Shown: positions 8,326 through 17,161 of the stretch, in pieces
Layout of the letters: the number at the start of each line of letters is the position of its first letter
Numbering within the stretch: position 1 is the first letter of the stretch
Assembly (NCBI GenBank): GCA_963823525.1
Contig: CAWGLW010000005.1
Location: 124,001 to 188,000, forward strand
DNA from: CAWGLW01 sp963823525
GTDB lineage: Bacteria; Pseudomonadota; Gammaproteobacteria; Steroidobacterales; Steroidobacteraceae
DNA length: 64,000 nucleotides
Direction: 5' to 3'
Translations under genes and position numbers: made by a program
Notes under the pieces: generated by a model
The model's input: only the letters and a program-made list of their open reading frames with translations
Told to the model about the DNA's origin: nothing
The model's database searches: none

Positions 8326-10091
8326 CGTTTGAGATCCTCATCACGCTGGCGGTAGTGGCCGCCGTGTTCGTGCTGCTGGCGTCCACGCGGCTCGATACCG
8401 ACCTGGTGCTGGTCAGCGCGATGATGGCGGTCACGTTCGCCGGTATCATCTCACCCAGCCAGGCGCTCGATGGCTTTTCCAGCCCCGGAGTGATGACGAT
8501 CGCCGCCCTATACCTGGTCGTCGCGGGTCTGCGAGAGACGGGCGCGATGGCGTGGATCTCTCGCTGGGTGCTGGGACGGCCCCGCTCACTGATGGTGGCG
8601 CAAGCCAAGCTGATGGCGGTGACCAGCGCACTCAGCGGCGTGATTAACAATACGCCGGTGGTGGCCCTGTTCATTCCGGTCGCACAGGAATGGTCTGCGC
8701 GTTACGGCTTCCCGATCTCAAAACTGCTGATGCCGATGAATCACGTCGTGACACTGGCCGGCATGTGCACGCTCATTGGAACCAGTACGAACCTGATCGT
8801 CAGCAGCCTGCTCAGGGCGGCAGTGCCGGACGTGCAACTGGGCCTTTTCGATATCGCCGCGGTCGGCCTGCCGCTGACGATTGTCGGTATCACATACGCA
8901 TTGCTGATTGGTTCGCGCCTGCTGCCGGATCGGCAGGGGCCGGTAGAGCAGCTGCAGAACGCACGCGAGTACAGCGTCGAGGCGAGGGTGCTGCCGGGCG
9001 GACCCCTGGTCAATCGGACGATTGCCGAAGTCGGGCTGCGCAGCATGAAGTACGCATACGTGCTCGAAATTGAGCGAGATGAGAGGCTCATGACGGCGGT
9101 TGGGCCCGACGAAGTCCTGCGTTCTGACGATCGGGTGACTTTTGTGGGCGTGGTCGACGCGGTCAACGAACTGCGACGCGTTCCCGGCCTGTCCGTCGCG
9201 GAGGACCAGCGCTTCAAGCTCAACCTGCGCAATTCGCAACGTTGCCTGATCGAGCTCGTACTGTCGCGCACCTGTCCGATGATCGGGCAGACCGTCCGTG
9301 AGACCCATTTTCGCAGTGTTTACCGGGCCGCAATCCTGTCGATTTCACGCGACGGTGCCCGGCTGGACGGCAAGCTCGGCGACGTGCGCCTGCGCGCGGG
9401 TGACACGCTGCTGATTGAGGCGGACCATGGTTTCGTCGAACGGCATCGATACAGCCGCGATTTCCTGCTGGTCAGTTCTCTGCGCGACTCCACGCCACCG
9501 GACTTCAAGCGCGCACCGGTCGCGCTTGCGATCCTGGCGGGAATGGTGGCGGTGGCGGCGACGGAACTGATGTCTTTGTTCGAGGTCGCGTTTCTTGCGG
9601 CCGGGCTGATGGTCGCAACGCGCTGTGTGCCTTTGTCCGTGGGTCGTCGCAGCATCGAGTACCCTGTGCTGGTCGGGATTGCCGCGTCCTTTGCGCTCGG
9701 CGCCGCGCTCAGCGAGTCCGGCACTGCGGACCTGATTGCGGGCGCCATCGGAAGCCTTGCCGGATCCGACCCTTTCTGGTCGCTCGCGCTGCTTTATCTG
9801 GCAACGGTGCTGACGACTGAATTGATTACGAATAACGCCGCCGGCGTGATGATGTTTCCGATCGCGATGGCGACGGCGAGTGGAACGGACGCCAGTGTCA
9901 TGCCCTTCGTGATAGCGGTCATGATTGGTGCCTCGGCCGGATTCGTGACACCCATCGGGTACCAGACCAACCTCATGATTTACGGGCCCGGCGGTTACCG
10001 CTTCAGCGACTACCTCCGATTCGGGCTGCCATTGAGCGTGCTCGTCGGGATCACGGCGGTCGTTTTGATTCCCCGGATCTGGCCGTTTTGA
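8322..10091 (+). CDS. SLC13-family permease with two TrkA-C domains
   Basis: This 589-residue membrane protein has the SLC13/DASS layout. N-terminal membrane segments include LSGVINNTPVVALFIPVA, a signature asparagine-rich hairpin with NNTPVV. Two soluble TrkA-C (RCK-C) domains sit at about 215-290 and 300-385, and the second membrane half carries the repeated motif TELITNNAAGVMMFPIA and IGYQTNLMIYGPGGY. Family members move sulfate or dicarboxylates with sodium; those with TrkA-C inserts are often suspected sulfate carriers. The start is TTG overlapping the ugd stop, which suggests translational coupling. With four sulfotransferase genes in the window, sulfate uptake is an attractive inference, but the substrate is unproven. 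Confidence 0.85.
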   Translation: MTFEILITLAVVAAVFVLLASTRLDTDLVLVSAMMAVTFAGIISPSQALDGFSSPGVMTIAALYLVVAGLRETGAMAWISRWVLGRPRSLMVAQAKLMAVTSALSGVINNTPVVALFIPVAQEWSARYGFPISKLLMPMNHVVTLAGMCTLIGTSTNLIVSSLLRAAVPDVQLGLFDIAAVGLPLTIVGITYALLIGSRLLPDRQGPVEQLQNAREYSVEARVLPGGPLVNRTIAEVGLRSMKYAYVLEIERDERLMTAVGPDEVLRSDDRVTFVGVVDAVNELRRVPGLSVAEDQRFKLNLRNSQRCLIELVLSRTCPMIGQTVRETHFRSVYRAAILSISRDGARLDGKLGDVRLRAGDTLLIEADHGFVERHRYSRDFLLVSSLRDSTPPDFKRAPVALAILAGMVAVAATELMSLFEVAFLAAGLMVATRCVPLSVGRRSIEYPVLVGIAASFALGAALSESGTADLIAGAIGSLAGSDPFWSLALLYLATVLTTELITNNAAGVMMFPIAMATASGTDASVMPFVIAVMIGASAGFVTPIGYQTNLMIYGPGGYRFSDYLRFGLPLSVLVGITAVVLIPRIWPF

Positions 10092-10361
10092 GATGCCGAT
10101 GCGACCCGATGTCGAGTCGAGATCCCGATCACAATCCCGATCGGGGCGTCCCGGTACGATACGGTATGAAGATCATTATGGTCGCGATCCACTCGGGTGT
10201 GCGTGGTCGTTCGGGGCTATGTGCCTGATACTGCTGTCGCGATCCCCGGGCGGCCGGGCGAATGGGGTGGCTGCCGTCGGGAGCCAGACCGGCCGGCGTT
10301 CGCCTGATCCGCTGCGGGCGTGGCGAAGCGCTATGGTTACAATGGTCCACTGGAGGAACCC
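10092..10361. other. Intergenic region before manC
   Basis: In these 270 bases no gene is supported. A direct run of cccgatc-type repeats at about 10118-10147 may be a remnant of a hairpin but has no T-tract. A possible -10 hexamer TACAAT lies at 10338-10343 without a clear -35. The manC ribosome-binding site GGAGG lies at 10352-10356. Confidence 0.4.
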
Positions 10362-11792
10362 ATGCTCGTACCGGTAATCCTTTCCGGCGGCTCTGGAACC
10401 CGTCTGTGGCCCCTGTCGCGCGAACTGTACCCGAAGCAGCTATTGCCGCTGCTCGGGGAACGCACGATGTTGCAGGAGACCGCTTTGCGGACGAGCGGCA
10501 TCGAGGCCGGTGAAGCGGCACCGATCGTTGTCTGCAACGAAAGTCACCGGTTCATGGTCGCTCAGCAGCTGCGGGACGTCGGTGTCCGTCCGGAGGCAAT
10601 CGTGCTCGAGCCGGTCGGCCGCAACACGGCGCCGGCGGTCGCAGTGGCAGCCCTGCTTGCGGCACGGTCGGCGCCCGAAGGTGACGATCCGATATTGCTG
10701 GTGTTGCCGGCCGACCACGCGATTCGCGATGCCGGTGCATTCCGCGCAAGCGTTCGTCTCGGGCTCGATTCCGCGCGTGCCGGCAGCCTGGTGACCTTTG
10801 GTATCGTGCCCAATCGGCCCGAAACCGGGTATGGCTATATTCGTCGCGCGGAGGGGCCCGGACCCGTATTCCCGGTGGCCCGGTTCGTCGAGAAACCCGA
10901 CATCGAGACGGCCCGGAGGTACCTGGAGTCCGGCGAGTATTTCTGGAACAGCGGCATGTTTCTTTTTCGCGCCAGTCGCTACCTGGCCGAGCTCGCGAAG
11001 TTCGCGCCGGTTATGCTGTCCGCCTGCGAAAGCGCTGTCGAAGCCGCGCAGCGGGACCTGGATTTCACGCGGCTGCCTGCCGAGGAATTCGGCGCCTGTC
11101 CGGGCGACTCGATCGACTATGCCGTCATGGAGAAGACCGATTCGGCCGTGGTACTTCCGCTCGATGCCGGCTGGAGTGACGTGGGCTCATGGGCTGCGCT
11201 GCAGGATGCCCTGAGCGCTGACGAGCACGGCAACGTGACCGCGGGCGACGTGATTGCCGAAGACACCTCGGGTTGCCTGCTGCACGCGAGCAGCCGGCTG
11301 ATTGCGGCGGTCGGACTGAAGGATCACGTGGTCGTGGAAACCAAGGACGCGGTGCTGGTCGCACCCCGGGATAAGGTGCAGGACGTCAAGAGCCTGGTGA
11401 CCCGGCTCAAGGGGCAGGGACGTTATGAAACCTCTCTGCATCGCGAGGTGTTCAGGCCCTGGGGCAGCTATGACAGTCTCGACAACGGCGACCGGTTCCA
11501 GGTGAAGCGGCTGGTCGTCAAACCCGGTGCCTCGATGTCACTGCAGTTGCATCATCATCGAGCAGAGCACTGGATCGTCGTGTCCGGTACCGCACGTATT
11601 ACGCGCGACGACGAGGTTCTGCTGCTTGGCGAAAATGAATCGACCTACATTCCCATGGGTACCCGGCATCGCATCGAAAATCCGGGCAAGGTGACGCTGC
11701 ACATCATCGAGGTGCAGTCCGGCAGCTACCTTGGCGAGGACGATATCGTCAGGTTTGAGGATCAATACGGTCGCCAGAGCGACAGCAAGTGA
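10362..11792 (+). CDS. manC: Mannose-1-phosphate guanylyltransferase / mannose-6-phosphate isomerase
   Basis: This 476-residue bifunctional type II enzyme makes GDP-mannose from mannose-1-phosphate and GTP. The N-terminal nucleotidyltransferase signature is VILSGGSGTRLWPLSRELYPKQ (here shown as two overlapping parts: GGSGTRLWPLSR and LYPKQLLPL). The C-terminal cupin (~350-470) includes FRPWGSYDSLD, VKPGASMSLQLHHHRAEHW and NESTYIPMGTRHRIENPG, with histidines suited to metal binding. The open frame continues 14 codons upstream, but ATG 10362 has GGAGG six bases before it and matches the family start. It is first in a tight run with a sulfotransferase, a flippase and a phosphomannomutase. Confidence 0.95.
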   Translation: MLVPVILSGGSGTRLWPLSRELYPKQLLPLLGERTMLQETALRTSGIEAGEAAPIVVCNESHRFMVAQQLRDVGVRPEAIVLEPVGRNTAPAVAVAALLAARSAPEGDDPILLVLPADHAIRDAGAFRASVRLGLDSARAGSLVTFGIVPNRPETGYGYIRRAEGPGPVFPVARFVEKPDIETARRYLESGEYFWNSGMFLFRASRYLAELAKFAPVMLSACESAVEAAQRDLDFTRLPAEEFGACPGDSIDYAVMEKTDSAVVLPLDAGWSDVGSWAALQDALSADEHGNVTAGDVIAEDTSGCLLHASSRLIAAVGLKDHVVVETKDAVLVAPRDKVQDVKSLVTRLKGQGRYETSLHREVFRPWGSYDSLDNGDRFQVKRLVVKPGASMSLQLHHHRAEHWIVVSGTARITRDDEVLLLGENESTYIPMGTRHRIENPGKVTLHIIEVQSGSYLGEDDIVRFEDQYGRQSDSK

Positions 11793-11798
11793 GTGGAC

Positions 11799-12587
11799 AT
11801 GACCCAGTCTGAGGAAAAATCGACCGCATCGGCCCGCCCCGGGAACGGCAACGGGGCAGATTCGCGGCCCGATAACGTGATCATCCTGACCGGTGGACTC
11901 ACCGGCAGTTCGGCGCTGGCCGGGATCCTCAGTGCGGCCGGCTTCTGGTCCGGTGAAGACACGTTCAAGAAGCGTGACTACAACACCTACGAGAATTCGG
12001 AACTCATACGCCTGAACAGGCAGCTGATGGAGCGTGTTTCGGCGAACGAAGGCTACACGACACGGTTTCTCCCGGATGCGATCACCGAGATCGAGCGGTT
12101 GTCCGGGACCGAGGATGAAGCTGAGTACCGTGCGCTGGTATCGCGCTGTGAGGCGCATGCACCCTGGATGTGGAAGGACCCGCGGCTCTGGATGACGATC
12201 CGATTCTGGCAGCCATTGCTTCAATGGGATCGAATCAAGGTGTTGCTCCTGCGCCGGGATCCGATGCAGTCCTGGATTTCATGCACTCAACGACGCCAGA
12301 TTCAGACACTGGCTTATGCCCGCAACTACAATGAGGCAATACAGTCTTCACTGAGGCAATTCCTCGAAACGCACTCGATTCGTTACCTGCCCCTGTTGTT
12401 TGAAGACCTGATTCTTACGCCGGAAAAGGAGATCGAGCGGATCGGCGAATTCCTTGACTTCCCGGTCACCATGGATCACCTGAGATCGACCTACTCGGGT
12501 ACGCTTTACCGGCGCCCGAAATCCAATGGCGATGCGGTCGAGGCGTTTCTGATTTACCTGAAAAACTACCGCGAGCGTTTGCGCTGA
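11799..12587 (+). CDS. Sulfotransferase-family protein
   Basis: This 262-residue protein has the two PAPS-binding regions of the sulfotransferase fold. One is a P-loop-like VIILTGGLTGSSALAGILSA near residue 27, an atypical 5'-phosphosulfate loop with Gly/Ser instead of the usual Arg-Ser-Gly-Thr. The other is KVLLLRRDPMQSWISC near 150, which fits the 3'-phosphate loop. It begins right after manC (GTG at 11793 is an alternative two codons upstream) and is followed by a flippase 25 bases on, so it is likely part of the same transcript. Transfer of sulfate to a sugar of the repeat unit is the most likely role. The odd first loop leaves room for another nucleotide-dependent activity. Confidence 0.7.
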   Translation: MTQSEEKSTASARPGNGNGADSRPDNVIILTGGLTGSSALAGILSAAGFWSGEDTFKKRDYNTYENSELIRLNRQLMERVSANEGYTTRFLPDAITEIERLSGTEDEAEYRALVSRCEAHAPWMWKDPRLWMTIRFWQPLLQWDRIKVLLLRRDPMQSWISCTQRRQIQTLAYARNYNEAIQSSLRQFLETHSIRYLPLLFEDLILTPEKEIERIGEFLDFPVTMDHLRSTYSGTLYRRPKSNGDAVEAFLIYLKNYRERLR

Positions 12588-12612
12588 GGCGGCCCGTTGG
12601 CTGGCTCTCTTC

Positions 12613-14103
12613 ATGACATCGGAGTCCGGTAACCGATCACCGATTGCGGCCGGCCGCGAGCTCGCCCGCGGGTCTGCGTGGATGATCGGCATGCGCTGGG
12701 CCATACGTGGCATCGGTCTTGTCAGCACGGTCATTCTGGCCCGCCTCCTGACTCCCGACGATTTTGGCGTCGTGGCGATGGCGATGGTCTCGGTAGCGAT
12801 ACTCGAGGTCTTTACCCAGTCCGGGGTAGACTTGGCGCTGCTACGAACGACCGAGCCGACACGAGAACATTATGATGCGGCGTGGTCGATGGAGATCATC
12901 CAGGGATTCGTGCTCGCAATCGTTCTCTATGTGACGGCACCGTACGTCGGCGGTCATTTCGAGGATCCGCGCGTGACGGTGGTTGTTCGGATCCTCTCAT
13001 TGCGTGCGGCGATAGGCGGATTTCAGAATATCGGCGTCGTGAATTTCCGGCGGGAACTCGCGTTCGGGCGCGAATTCCAGTTTGGCATATTCAAAAAGCT
13101 GGCCACTTTTTCGGTCACCGTGGTCACGGCTTTTCTTCTGAAAAACTACTGGGCGCTGGTCATAGGCCAGGTCGTGGGACGGTTGCTCGAGGTCGGCATC
13201 AGTTACCTGATGTCCGCCTATCGGCCGCGCTTTTCACTGGCCCGGGTAGGGGAGATATGGGGGTTTTCCCGCTGGTTGATTCTGTCGCGATTCGCGCGCC
13301 TGGTGAACAAACAGCTGGATCGCTGGGTCGTTGGCTCAGTCGGTGGCGCTGCGGCGATGGGAAACTATTACATTGCGACCGACATGGCATCGTCACCTTC
13401 CGACGAGATAGTCGTACCCATGTCACGTGCCGCTTTCCCGGTTTACTCGCGGCTCGCGGATGACCCCGATCAACTCGGTGAAACATTTACGCGTGCGCTC
13501 AGTTCCATGACTGCCATCACCTTTGTCATGGGCCTCGGCATTGCGGTCGTTGCCGACGATTTCGTGCGCGTCGTGCTGGGCGATCGCTGGCTGGAGGCTA
13601 TACCGCTGATTCCCTGGCTCGGCATCTTCGGCGCCCTTTACGGCATCGTGCACACTATTGACATCTTCCTGCTGGCGACAGGGCGGGAGCGATTGGCGGC
13701 TCTGCTTACGGTCGGCAATGCGGCGATGCTGGTGCCCGTACTCTGGGCGGTCAGCACGTACCAGGACATCGAGTTGATCGCGGCTGCCAAGGCGGCTACC
13801 GCGCTACTGTTCGTGTTGAGCCTGATGTGGGCGGCGACCAGACGCCCGCCACTGACTTTTCGTAATCTCTGGCGGGCGATCTGGCCACCGCTTGCCGCGG
13901 CACTGATCATGGCGGGGTCCGTCAAGGCGCTGCAGGCCGGCTTCGACGTCGCCCGGCCGGTGTTTGGCCTGGCCCGGGATGTGGCCTTCGGCGCAATCGT
14001 CTATAGTCTTGCGACGTTTGTGATCTGGACGATGCGTGGACGTCCGGACGGCGTAGAGCGTGAGATGTTGTCGCGGATCTCCGCAAGGTTCCGGCGCAAC
14101 TGA
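12613..14103 (+). CDS. Oligosaccharide flippase (Wzx/MATE-like)
   Basis: This 496-residue protein has about 12-14 membrane segments and the classic opening LARGSAWMIGMRWAIRGIGL and VILARLLTPDDFGVVAMAM, typical of the PST/lipopolysaccharide exporter family (WzxC-like). It would move a lipid-linked oligosaccharide across the inner membrane. It sits between a sulfotransferase and a phosphomannomutase in the plus-strand manC cluster. It differs clearly from the shorter flippase at 579, which argues for a second export path, possibly the one feeding the XrtA-linked polysaccharide whose locus has no flippase of its own. Confidence 0.88.
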   Translation: MTSESGNRSPIAAGRELARGSAWMIGMRWAIRGIGLVSTVILARLLTPDDFGVVAMAMVSVAILEVFTQSGVDLALLRTTEPTREHYDAAWSMEIIQGFVLAIVLYVTAPYVGGHFEDPRVTVVVRILSLRAAIGGFQNIGVVNFRRELAFGREFQFGIFKKLATFSVTVVTAFLLKNYWALVIGQVVGRLLEVGISYLMSAYRPRFSLARVGEIWGFSRWLILSRFARLVNKQLDRWVVGSVGGAAAMGNYYIATDMASSPSDEIVVPMSRAAFPVYSRLADDPDQLGETFTRALSSMTAITFVMGLGIAVVADDFVRVVLGDRWLEAIPLIPWLGIFGALYGIVHTIDIFLLATGRERLAALLTVGNAAMLVPVLWAVSTYQDIELIAAAKAATALLFVLSLMWAATRRPPLTFRNLWRAIWPPLAAALIMAGSVKALQAGFDVARPVFGLARDVAFGAIVYSLATFVIWTMRGRPDGVEREMLSRISARFRRN

Positions 14104-14134
14104 CAAGGCCTGCTTTAACGGTAAGGAGAGCGCG

Positions 14135-15499
14135 ATGAGTGGCGGCAGTATTGCCGGTTTCAAGGCCTACGACCTGCGTGGGCGGGTTCCATCGGAGCTC
14201 AACGAGGACGTGGCGTATCGAATCGGCCGCGCTTATGCGGAGTTTCTGAAGCCTCGCAAAGTGGTGGTCGGCCGGGACATCCGGTTGTCGAGCGAAGAGA
14301 TAGCCAGGGCCCTGGAGCAGGGCCTGCTCGATTCGGGCGTCGATGTGCACGACATCGGTCTGTGTGGCACAGAGGCCGTGTATTTTGCAACGTTCTCGGA
14401 ACGCATGGACGGCGGGATCATGGTCACGGCCAGTCACAACCCGCCCGACTACAACGGCATGAAGTTTGTGCGCGAGGATTCGCGACCGATTTCCGGTGAT
14501 ACCGGTCTGCAGGACATTCGCCGAATTGCCGAGAGCGGGGAATTTTCAAAACCCGACCGGCTTGGTGAGCGCTACGCGATCGACATCATGCCGTCCTATA
14601 TCCAGCACTTGCTGTCGTACGTCGACCTCGGAAAATTGCGTCCCCTGAAGATTGTGGCGCATGCCGGCAACGGCGGGGCCGGACTGATCGTGGACAAACT
14701 CGAGCCGCACCTTCCGTTTGAGTTCATCAAGGTTGATCACGAGCCGGATGGGGAGTTTCCGAACGGTGTGCCCAACCCGATGCTGATCGAAAACCACCGT
14801 GCACCGGTGGAGGCTTTGCGACGTCACGGTGCAGACCTGGCGGTATCGTGGGACGGCGATTTCGACCGTTGCTTTTTCTTTGATGAGACCGGCGCCTTCA
14901 TCGAGGGCTACTACATCGTTGGTCTGCTCGCATCGATGTTCCTGGAACGTCACCCTGGCAGTGTGATCATCCATGACCCGCGCCTGACCTGGAACACGCT
15001 CGATATCGTCGCGAAGGGTGGTGGCAAGGCCGTGCAGTCAAAGTCGGGCCACGCATTCATCAAGCAGCGAATGCGGGAAGTCGATGGAATTTATGGCGGC
15101 GAGATGAGCGCGCATCATTACTTCCGCGACTTTGCGTATTGTGACAGCGGCATGATTCCCTGGCTGCTGGTGACCCAGATGATCAGTGAGGCCGGCAGAC
15201 CGCTGTCGGAACTCGTAGGCGAACGCATCCGGTTGTTCCCGGCCAGCGGCGAGATCAATCGTCGCGTGCTGGACGCCCAGCAAACGATTGATGCAGTTCT
15301 CGCGCACTATCAGCCCACCGCGCTGGCCGTTGATTTCACGGATGGGGTGAGTCTCGAATTCGAAAAATGGCGGTTCAATTTAAGGGCCTCGAACACGGAA
15401 CCCCTGATTCGACTTAATGTCGAGAGCCGCGGCGATGAGGCGCTTATGAAGGCCAGGACAGGGGAGCTGCTCGATCGCATCGGGGGCGAACCGGGCTAG
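14135..15499 (+). CDS. Phosphomannomutase/phosphoglucomutase
   Basis: This 454-residue alpha-D-phosphohexomutase interconverts mannose-6-phosphate and mannose-1-phosphate (often also the glucose forms). The start YDLRGRVPSELNEDVAYRIG is the family N-terminus. The catalytic loop TASHNPPDYNGMK carries the phosphorylated serine at about residue 99. The metal-binding loop is SWDGDFDRCFFFDE (~245), and the sugar loop is GGEMSAHHYFRD (~325), whose GEMS motif fits mannose specificity. The phosphate-binding loop RASNTEPLIRLNVES is near the end. ATG 14135 has AAGGAG seven bases upstream. It supplies mannose-1-phosphate to manC in the same cluster (manB/algC role). Confidence 0.94.
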   Translation: MSGGSIAGFKAYDLRGRVPSELNEDVAYRIGRAYAEFLKPRKVVVGRDIRLSSEEIARALEQGLLDSGVDVHDIGLCGTEAVYFATFSERMDGGIMVTASHNPPDYNGMKFVREDSRPISGDTGLQDIRRIAESGEFSKPDRLGERYAIDIMPSYIQHLLSYVDLGKLRPLKIVAHAGNGGAGLIVDKLEPHLPFEFIKVDHEPDGEFPNGVPNPMLIENHRAPVEALRRHGADLAVSWDGDFDRCFFFDETGAFIEGYYIVGLLASMFLERHPGSVIIHDPRLTWNTLDIVAKGGGKAVQSKSGHAFIKQRMREVDGIYGGEMSAHHYFRDFAYCDSGMIPWLLVTQMISEAGRPLSELVGERIRLFPASGEINRRVLDAQQTIDAVLAHYQPTALAVDFTDGVSLEFEKWRFNLRASNTEPLIRLNVESRGDEALMKARTGELLDRIGGEPG

Positions 15500-15579
15500 C
15501 GGCGCAGGCAGCGGGGGCTGCGCATCGCCTCGCGAGGGTGGTCTGCGATGCCGGACATCCCGAGGCATGGCCGGGCGCG

Positions 15580-15608
15580 TTGACCGGCATGGCCCACGAC
15601 CCTACACT
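15580..15608 (+). promoter_or_regulatory. sigma70 promoter of tRNA-Val
   Basis: TTGACC at 15580-15585 and TACACT at 15603-15608 are separated by exactly 17 bases. The expected start is near 15615, five bases before the mature tRNA. Confidence 0.65.
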
Positions 15609-15619
15609 ACACGCCCTTC

Positions 15620-15694
15620 GGGCGGTTAGCTCAGCGGTAGAGCACTGCTTTCACACGGCAGGGGTCGGTGGTTCGATCCCACCACCGCCCACCA
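15620..15694 (+). tRNA. tRNA-Val (anticodon CAC)
   Basis: The sequence folds as a complete cloverleaf. The acceptor stem 15620-15626 pairs with 15684-15690. The D-arm contains AGCTCAGCGGTAGAGC, the anticodon stem CTGCT/GGCAG encloses loop TTCACAC with anticodon CAC (codon GUG), the T-arm has GGTTCGATCCC, and CCA is encoded at 15692-15694. It stands alone, just upstream of gltX. Confidence 0.95.
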
Positions 15695-15746
15695 TTGTCT
15701 CGCGCCGGCCCCAGTGGCCGGCGCAGTCATATATGGAATCCAACTC

Positions 15747-17144
15747 ATGACCGTTCGCACACGATTCGCACCAAGCCCGACTGGGATGCTACACATCGGC
15801 GGCGTGCGCACCGCGCTTTTCAGCTGGCTTTATGCGCGGCGCCATGGCGGACAGTTTGTGCTGCGTATTGAAGACACGGACCGCGAAAGGTCAACGCCTG
15901 AGGCGATTGACGTCATCCTTGAAGGCATGCAGTGGCTGGGGCTCGATCACGATGAGGGCCCGTTCTACCAGTCGCAGCGCATGGATCGGTACCGGGAAGT
16001 CATCGAGATCTTTCTCGAGCGGGGGAAAGCCTACCGTTGCTACTGCTCCCGCGAAGATCTCGAGGCGATGCGGGCCGGGCAGCTGGCTCGGAAAGAAAAG
16101 CCGCGCTACGATGGTCGTTGCAGGGACCTGAGCGGGCCACGCCCAGGTGTCAATCCGGTGGTACGGTTTCGCAACCCGGACGGCGGCGAAGTGATCGTCG
16201 ACGATGTCGTGCACGGCCCGGTCCGCTTCGACAGCGCCGAACTGGATGACCTGATCATTGCCCGGTCGGACGGTACGCCGACCTACAACTTCTCGGTCGT
16301 CGTTGATGACTACGACATGAAGATTACCCATGTCATCCGCGGCGATGATCACCTGAACAACACGCCACGACAGATCAACATGCTGCGGGCGCTGGGTGTC
16401 GAACCGCCTGTGTACGCGCACGTGCCGATGATCCTGGGGCCGGATGGTTCCAAGCTGTCGAAGCGGCACGGTGCACTGAGCGTGCTTTCCTATCGTGACG
16501 AAGGATTTCTGCCCGAAGGCCTGCTCAACTACCTGGGTCGGCTCGGGTGGTCGCATGGCGACCAGGAGATCTTCAGTATCGAGGAAATGATCCGCCTGTT
16601 TGACATCGGCGACGTCAACAAGTCGGCATCGGCCCTGAATCCGGAGAAGATGCTGTGGACCAATCAACAGCACATACTTCGGTCCAATCCAGGGCATCTC
16701 GGCAGGTACCTCGCGCCCATGCTCGAGGCCTGCGGCGTATCCGCCGATGACCCCCAGCGTGTCGCCGCCGTTGCGCAGGTGCAGCAGGAACGAGCGAAGA
16801 CGCTCAAGGAAATGGCGGAGAACAGCCTTTTCTTTTTCCGCGAGGTTACCGAATACGAGGGCAAGGCGGCTAAGAAGCACCTGAACGAAGGCACGACCCC
16901 GCTACTCGAGGCCGTCTGCGAGCGCTTCGCGGCGCTGCCGGAATGGAACGCGCCCGCCATTCATGAAGTCGTAATGGCGGTTGCCGGGGAGCACGACGTC
17001 GGCATGGGCCGGGTCGCCCAGCCCATTCGCGTGGCGGTCTCGGGTGGCGCAGTTTCACCGCCGATTGACGTCACGCTGGAGATTCTGGGTCGTGAGACGA
17101 CTCTGGCCCGGTTGCGCAAGGCGATCGCCTACTCGCAACGGTGA
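15747..17144 (+). CDS. gltX: Glutamyl-tRNA synthetase
   Basis: This 465-residue class I synthetase charges tRNA-Glu. The HIGH-type motif is within FAPSPTGMLHIGGVRTAL (residues ~8-25), and the KMSKS-type motif is SKLSKRHG (~235-242). The Cys-containing zinc-like region CYCSREDLEAMRAGQLA is present, and the C-terminal anticodon-binding domain is of normal length. ATG 15747 is chosen because the conserved TVRTRFAPSPTG follows directly. It is a housekeeping gene that interrupts the surface-polysaccharide genes and is convergent with the Ig-repeat array. Confidence 0.97.
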   Translation: MTVRTRFAPSPTGMLHIGGVRTALFSWLYARRHGGQFVLRIEDTDRERSTPEAIDVILEGMQWLGLDHDEGPFYQSQRMDRYREVIEIFLERGKAYRCYCSREDLEAMRAGQLARKEKPRYDGRCRDLSGPRPGVNPVVRFRNPDGGEVIVDDVVHGPVRFDSAELDDLIIARSDGTPTYNFSVVVDDYDMKITHVIRGDDHLNNTPRQINMLRALGVEPPVYAHVPMILGPDGSKLSKRHGALSVLSYRDEGFLPEGLLNYLGRLGWSHGDQEIFSIEEMIRLFDIGDVNKSASALNPEKMLWTNQQHILRSNPGHLGRYLAPMLEACGVSADDPQRVAAVAQVQQERAKTLKEMAENSLFFFREVTEYEGKAAKKHLNEGTTPLLEAVCERFAALPEWNAPAIHEVVMAVAGEHDVGMGRVAQPIRVAVSGGAVSPPIDVTLEILGRETTLARLRKAIAYSQR

Positions 17145-17161
17145 GGCGTGGCAGGCGACTT

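Noticed and set aside
10133..10150. Shared CCGATCGGGGCG palindrome at 10137-10148 and 26862-26873 as a repeat family or terminator
   Set aside because: It is only about 12 bases long, without a T-tract, and two copies are not enough to claim a family.
15891..16880. 329-codon minus-strand frame opposite gltX
   Set aside because: It lies wholly inside the well-conserved gltX gene and shows no protein-family character.
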